Below the pieces are notes generated by a model. That model saw only the letters and a program-made list of their open reading frames with translations. It made no database searches and had not been told where the DNA came from. A stretch of 64,000 nucleotides of DNA, taken from Symbiodinium natans. Taxonomy: Eukaryota > Sar > Dinophyceae > Suessiales > Symbiodiniaceae. The translations under genes were made by a program, and so were the position numbers. The stretch covers positions 2,162,903-2,226,902 of the forward strand of contig CAJNDS010002412.1 in the NCBI GenBank assembly GCA_905221605.1, written 5' to 3'. Positions 60,130-64,000 of this stretch are shown one piece after another. Positions within the stretch are counted from its first letter, which is position 1; each line of letters begins with the position of its first letter.

Positions 60130-61440
60130 CCTAAACCCTTAAAACCCCGAACCCTGAAAGCCCTAAACCCTGAACACTGTGAACCCTAAAAGCCCTAAAC
60201 CCTAAACAACCTAACCCCTAAAAGCACCAAACCCTAAAAACCCTAAGCCCTAAAAGGCCTAAACCCTAAAAACCCTCAACCCTCAACCCTAAAAACCCTG
60301 AACCCTGGACAAGCCATATGGGCAACCAATGGGTGTGGGCAAACCATACGTGCTGCGGGAAACTGAAAGTAAAGCGGCCAAAAACTGAACATAAAGCGGA
60401 AAAACCGAAAATGAAGCAGCCAAGAACTCAGAATACAGCGGCCAAAATCTGAAAATAAAGCGGCCAAAACTGAAAATACAGTGGCCAAAAACTGAAAGTA
60501 AAACGGCCTGAATAAAGCGGCCAAAAACTGAAAATCAAGCGGCCAAAACTGAAAATAAAGCGTCCAAAAGCGGAAAATAAAGCGCCTGAAAATAAAGCGG
60601 CCAAAAGCGGAAAATAAAGCGCATGAAAATGAAGCGGCCAAAAACTGAAAACATAGCGGCCAAAAACCGAAAACACAGCTGCCAAAACTGAAATAGAGCG
60701 GCCAAAAACTGAAAACAACACGGCCGAAACTGAAATTAAATTAAGGTTCATATATATATATATGTATATATACATGGTAGAGAGGGTTCAGGGTCTAGGG
60801 TTTAGGGTTTGGGGTTTAGGGTTTAGGGTTTGTAGGGTTTGGGGTTTCGTGTTTAGGGTTTAGGGTTTGGGGTTTTGGGTTGGGGGTTTAGGTTTGGGGT
60901 TTTGGGTTTGGTTGCGGGCTAGGGTTTAGGGTTTAGTTTAGGGTTTAGTTAGGGTGATAGGATGCAGGGCACAGGCGCCTATAGCGCGTTGAGAGGGTTT
61001 GAGGGTTTACAGGGTTTATAGGCCAAAATAGGGTATGGATAGGGTGATCGGTATATATATATATAGGGTATTGACATGATGGTATAGATAGGGCATACAT
61101 AGAGTTTATTATAGGTTTGCGGGACTTACAGAGTTTAGGCTTTGGGGTTTAGGGCCAATTCGGTGTTCTGGGCTAGTTGGGGGTTTAGAGCTCGGCGTTT
61201 TGGGGTTTAGAGTCTGTTTAGAGGTTGTTTTCGGGGTGGGGGGCGGGGGGGTTGAAGCTTTCAGCTTGTGATTTTGCTGTAACTGCTCCAACCCATAAAC
61301 CCTTGGCTACTCGTGTCCCGACTGCAGGTTTCAGGGTTCACGCGTTGGGGTGGATGCTTTAGGGTTTAGGGTTTAGGGTTTAGGGTTTAGGATTCAGGCT
61401 TTAGAGTTTAGGGTTTAGGGTTGTGAGCGTCGAGGCCCTG
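60130..61440. other. Repeat-rich stretch without confident exons
   Basis: Degenerate CCCTAAAA series (60130-60300), the minisatellite at 60350-60740, a TA run (60750-60775), then mixed G-strand arrays and TATAGGG variants to 61120, and a G/C run near 61235. Confidence 0.6.
60350..60740. repeat. GCGGCCAAAAACTGAAAATAAA minisatellite
   Basis: About 18 degenerate units of 20-22 bp, with a short outlier block at 59863-59925. Minus-strand Phe-rich frames across it are artefacts. Confidence 0.88.
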
Positions 61441-61460
61441 CGGGTTGAAGGTTTGCCTAG

Positions 61461-61545
61461 CTTGAGCATGTTCTTTAGGAAGTGCTACCCAGGATATAGA
61501 GCCTTTTCGTGGCTGAGGACCCTGTTAATCCGCATCATGTATTGA
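61461..61545 (+). CDS. Candidate terminal exon
   Basis: The acceptor GGTTTGCCTAG precedes 27 codons, LSMFFRKCYPGYRAFSWLRT then LLIRIMY, then TGA. Confidence 0.6.
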
Positions 61546-61574
61546 GCTAGTCGGGGTCACAACCCCTTTGAAAG

Positions 61575-61621
61575 CCCGCAACGCATGTTGCAACTTCGAC
61601 CACTTCGGCCCCAAGACCTAT
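61575..61621 (+). CDS. Candidate exon with heptamer donor
   Basis: The acceptor CCCTTTGAAAG precedes RNACCNFDHFGPKTY, then GTTTAGGG. Confidence 0.57.
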
Positions 61622-61725
61622 GTTTAGGGTATCGGGTGATAGGATTTAGGGCGTAGATTTCAGGGTTCAGGCCACACCCTCTCTGATTTAGGGGTTTAGG
61701 GCTTGTGTGTACCTTCCCCTCAAAG

Positions 61726-62020
61726 AAACGCACTTGAGGAAGACTTCTCCTATGGAAACCACTTGCTTCGAGCTGCAGAGCGAGCCACCCTACCTGCAGA
61801 AAGCTGCGATTGCTTGCGGTTGTTAGAGTGCACAGCAGCATTCCTGCACATTGAACATCCTAAGCAGGATAAGGGGGACCCTAATAAGGGAGCGCTTCTG
61901 AACCCTCTTCTGGCTCTCTTAAACAGGGGCCGTATTCAGAGGGTCTATATCCCCAAGGGTCCCCCTAATCCTATCCCCTAGAACATGCACCCGTGCATAT
62001 GTGTGTCTCTGCGCTTTAGG
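61726..62020 (+). CDS. Two exons across a GC-AG family F introner
   Basis: Exon 61726-61863 (acceptor TTCCCCTCAAAG) has 45 codons, NALEEDFSYGNHLLRAAERA, TLPAESCDCLRLLECTAAFL, HIEHP, and leaves two bases at GCAGGATAAGG. After CTATCCCCTAG the codon is completed and TCTRAYVCLCAL follows. The downstream end is uncertain. Confidence 0.62.
61864..61981 (+). mobile_element. Introner family F, copy 2, GC donor
   Basis: GCAGGATAAGGGGGACCC to GGGTCCCCCTAATCCTATCC then CCTAG. It is about 85% identical by eye to the copy at 55477, which has GT instead of GC. Confidence 0.66.
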
Positions 62021-62156
62021 GTTTAGCCTTAAACTCTAAAACTTCGAACCCCAAACTTGCCCTAAACCCTGAACCCTAGATTCCAAACCCTAAACCCCAA
62101 AAGCCCTAAACCCTAAATCCTAAACCCCAAAAGCTGATCTCCTCCTCCTGTGGCAG

Positions 62157-62265
62157 CTCTAGCAAGGCTGGAACATGTGAGCGGGGAAGTTCGCACGGCC
62201 TACTCTCACAAGCTCCCGCTGCAGGACGTTTCTTTTGCTTTCCGGGGAGGCCGAAGGCCCTGCTT
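62157..62265 (+). CDS. Candidate exon with GC heptamer donor
   Basis: The acceptor CTCCTGTGGCAG precedes 35 codons, LARLEHVSGEVRTAYSHKLP then LQDVSFAFRGGRRPC, then GCTTAGGG. Confidence 0.64.
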
Positions 62266-62496
62266 GCTTAGGGTTTATAAGGGTGTAGGGTTAAGGGTTT
62301 AGGGTTTAGGGTTTAGGGTGTTGGGGGTAGCAAGGGCATGTTTAAGGTGAGGGGTCTGGGTATATAGCATGAGGACTAATAGTGGCCATCTTGGGATAGG
62401 TTTGATTTTGGATTAAACCCTAGATCCGCAACCAGCCCAGTAAAAAAACTAGAGAGCCCAATCCCTGAACCCATCTACCCTAAACCGCCTCCTCAG

Positions 62497-62544
62497 GCAT
62501 GAAATTCCCTTTTGGGGTTCCGAATTTACGACGGAGCCTTGCAT
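62497..62544 (+). CDS. Candidate exon, possible start
   Basis: The acceptor CCGCCTCCTCAG is followed by ATG within two bases, MKFPFGVPNLRRSLA, then GTAGGG. Could be a first coding exon behind a splice site. Confidence 0.5.
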
Positions 62545-62636
62545 GTAGGGTACCCGAAAACGGGCCCAGAACTCGAAGAGCTGCGACCCTAAGCCCTTCA
62601 CACTATACCTTAAAGCTTGAAACCCTAAGCCAAAAG

Positions 62637-62678
62637 GACACCCTTGAGCGCGAGAACAAGGAGTTGGCGCATCTGGAG
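62637..62678 (+). CDS. Candidate coiled-coil exon
   Basis: The acceptor TAAGCCAAAAG precedes DTLERENKELAHLE, 14 codons in phase 0, then GTGGTG. Confidence 0.6.
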
Positions 62679-62777
62679 GTGGTGTCCCTAAACCCTAAAC
62701 CCCCTCAACCCTCAACCCTCAACCCTCAACCCTAAACCCTAAATCCTAAATCCTAAACCCTAAATCCCAATCCCCAG

Positions 62778-62805
62778 CAAATGGTTTGCCCTGTCGTGGT
62801 TCGAA
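62778..62805 (+). CDS. Candidate microexon
   Basis: The acceptor CAATCCCCAG precedes QMVCPVVVR, then a GC donor in GCCTTTAGGG. Confidence 0.4.
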
Positions 62806-63045
62806 GCCTTTAGGGCTTAGAGCTGCACCCTTTAGAGCCACACTCAAAAACGGATTGCCGCAAGGGGGGGCCGGGGTAGGTGTAGGGCTTCGGGGGCCCT
62901 GAGCCCTTAAACCCTAGTCCCGAAAACCCTAAACCTTCAACCCTAAACCCTAAACCCTAAACCCTAAACCCTAAACCCTAAAACCTAATCAACCCTAAAC
63001 CCTAAAACCTAATAAACCCTAAACCCTAAACCCTAAACCTTGCAG

Positions 63046-63072
63046 TCTTCAGGGTGAAGGCGTTCGGCCCTG
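63046..63072 (+). CDS. Candidate microexon
   Basis: AACCTTGCAG, FRVKAFGP, then GTAGAA. Confidence 0.38.
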
Positions 63073-63205
63073 GTAGAAGGGCCTCAGGACTTAGGTAGAC
63101 AGACGGGCTGGGCGGTTGGGATTAGGGTTTACGGTTTAGGGTTTAGGGTTTAGGGTTTCGGGTTTCGGGTTTCGGGTTTCGGGTAGAAGTGCTTGAGTTG
63201 TTCAG

Positions 63206-63247
63206 GGATTGAAGGTGAAGTTTCAATGGACAGGATCTCGGATGTTG
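63206..63247 (+). CDS. Candidate exon
   Basis: The acceptor AGTTGTTCAG precedes GLKVKFQWTGSRML, 14 codons in phase 0, then GTGTGT. Confidence 0.5.
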
Positions 63248-63505
63248 GTGTGTAGGGCCCTCCTTCCCTACAACGCCCTGAGCCCTTACACTCGAAAGCC
63301 AAAACTTGAACCCCAAACTCGAACGCACCCCTAAGCCCTAAACTCTAGTTGAACCCCAAACTCTACTTAAACCCTAGACGCGATACAGGAGTTTAGGCTT
63401 TAGGGTTTAGGGTTCACCCTAAACCCTAAACCCTAAACCCTAAACCCTAAACCCTAAACCCTAAACCCTAAACCCTAAACCCTAAACCCTAAACGATACA
63501 CTCAG

Positions 63506-63614
63506 GAGGAATTGACCCAAGAGAAGTTGTCTGCCCAGCGATTGCAGAGTGCCCTAAGGCTGAGGCGGAGAAGCCAGGGGGCGTTGTGGGCTTTGAAGGG
63601 CTTTGGGGTGCAAG
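63506..63614 (+). CDS. Strong candidate coiled-coil exon
   Basis: The acceptor CGATACACTCAG closes an 11-unit CCCTAAA array. Thirty-six codons read EELTQEKLSAQRLQSALRLR then RRSQGALWALKGFGVQ, then GTCCAG. It may belong with the exon at 62637-62678. Confidence 0.7.
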
Positions 63615-63692
63615 GTCCAGGGTTTTGGGGTTTAGGGTTGAGGGTTGGGGACTCAATGGCTCAGCTAGTTTTGGATTAGATTTCTGTCGCAG

Positions 63693-63810
63693 GAAGGGGA
63701 GGATTGGCTGGTTCTTAGTAGGGAATGAGGGAATGAGGGCCCTATATACGCCCTTTAAGGGATTATACAGGGCCCTCATTCCCTCATTCCCTACTAAGAA
63801 TCAGGGGGAG
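63693..63810 (+). CDS. Two small exons across a family A introner
   Basis: Exon 63693-63717 (acceptor TTTCTGTCGCAG) reads EGEDWLVL and leaves one base at GTAGGG. Exon 63799-63810 after CCCTACTAAG completes Lys and reads SGG, then GTCGCA. Confidence 0.55.
63718..63798 (+). mobile_element. Introner family A, intact copy
   Basis: GTAGGGAATGAGGGAATGAG to CTCATTCCCTCATTCCCTAC then TAAG. Perfect arms of about 30 bp, 81 bp in all, with GT and AG at the edges. Confidence 0.74.
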
Positions 63811-63839
63811 GTCGCACGAGGGTTGATGGTTTGTTTCAG

Positions 63840-63878
63840 TCTTTTCGGTTTTTTGCGTTTGAGTTTTTGCCATCACCG
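63840..63878 (+). CDS. Candidate exon
   Basis: The acceptor GTTTGTTTCAG precedes SFRFFAFEFLPSP, then GTGTTC. Confidence 0.4.
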
Positions 63879-64000
63879 GTGTTCAAGGGGCTGAGCCTTG
63901 AGGGTTTGGGGTTTAGGGTTTAGGGGCTGGGGTTTAGGGCTAGGGTTTAGGGTTTAGGGTTTCAGGGTTTAGGGTTTCAGGGTTTCAGGGTTTCAGGGTT

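Noticed and set aside
60276-60775. Phe-rich minus-strand ORFs
   Set aside because: They are translations of a 21-bp minisatellite and a TA run.
1-64000. Concatenated nanochromosomes or an assembly artefact of telomere-capped fragments
   Set aside because: Each island does have telomere-like ends in capping orientation. But phase agreement across introns, paralogous segments keeping island order, and introners at the same places fit introns better. It is not fully excluded without raw long reads.
1-64000. CRISPR array, insertion sequence, rRNA, dinoflagellate spliced-leader gene
   Set aside because: Tandem repeats here have no unique spacers of constant size. No transposase motifs, rRNA segments or the known 22-nt leader sequence were seen on either strand.

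Overview
This looks like nuclear DNA of a microbial eukaryote, most likely a dinoflagellate; a chromerid or another alga with the TTTAGGG telomere heptamer is not excluded. I see no bacterial operons, rRNA, tRNA or CRISPR. Some 150 stretches of TTTAGGG/CCCTAAA heptamers and their variants are scattered through all 64 kb. Between them lie islands of roughly 20-150 bp with balanced composition, open frames and splice signals. I read most of these islands as small exons of heavily split genes. Every exon I am confident of is on the + strand.

The repeats and exons fit together. An island normally has CCCTAAA-type repeats on its left and TTTAGGG-type repeats on its right. As genes, each intron therefore opens with the G-rich strand, where GTTTAGGG or GCTTAGGG itself supplies the GT or GC donor, and closes with the C-rich strand followed by an AG. 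The arrays behave like terminal inverted repeats of the introns. Some short introns are G-strand array throughout, running from GT to a TTTAG acceptor. Both heptamers put a stop into every frame within 21 nt, so the arrays are noncoding and break up long ORFs.

Several families of short inverted-repeat elements (about 80-230 bp) lie where introns are expected. Their ends supply GT or GC at the left and AG at the right, and removing them restores reading frames. These look like introners (intron-making transposons, known from dinoflagellates, Micromonas and Aureococcus). Two copies of one family carry heptamer arrays next to their inverted ends.

Layout. 0-5 kb: dispersed exons. 5-7.4 kb: an introner-split gene and a candidate gene start with a hydrophobic N-terminus. 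7.6-23 kb: many single exons. 24-26 kb and 29.8-31 kb: exons of RNase-inhibitor-type leucine-rich-repeat proteins. 27.2-29 kb: the best multi-exon model, a membrane protein of about 270 residues. 31.9-33.2 kb: low-complexity DNA. 33.8-42.8 kb: more exons, plus a CTA triplet array. 43-46 kb: giant TAG/GTA triplet arrays and a 58-bp satellite. 46.5-50.3 kb: exons and a tandem duplication of a multi-exon segment. 52.1-55.1 kb: a diverged duplication in which one copy has gained heptamer arrays. 55.8-64 kb: dense exons, including coiled-coil ones, and several introners.

Exon calls rest on open frames, splice dinucleotides, phase agreement and paralogue comparison, all read by eye. No database or transcript was consulted. 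Short single exons are individually weak, and no gene is named because none is recognised at that level.
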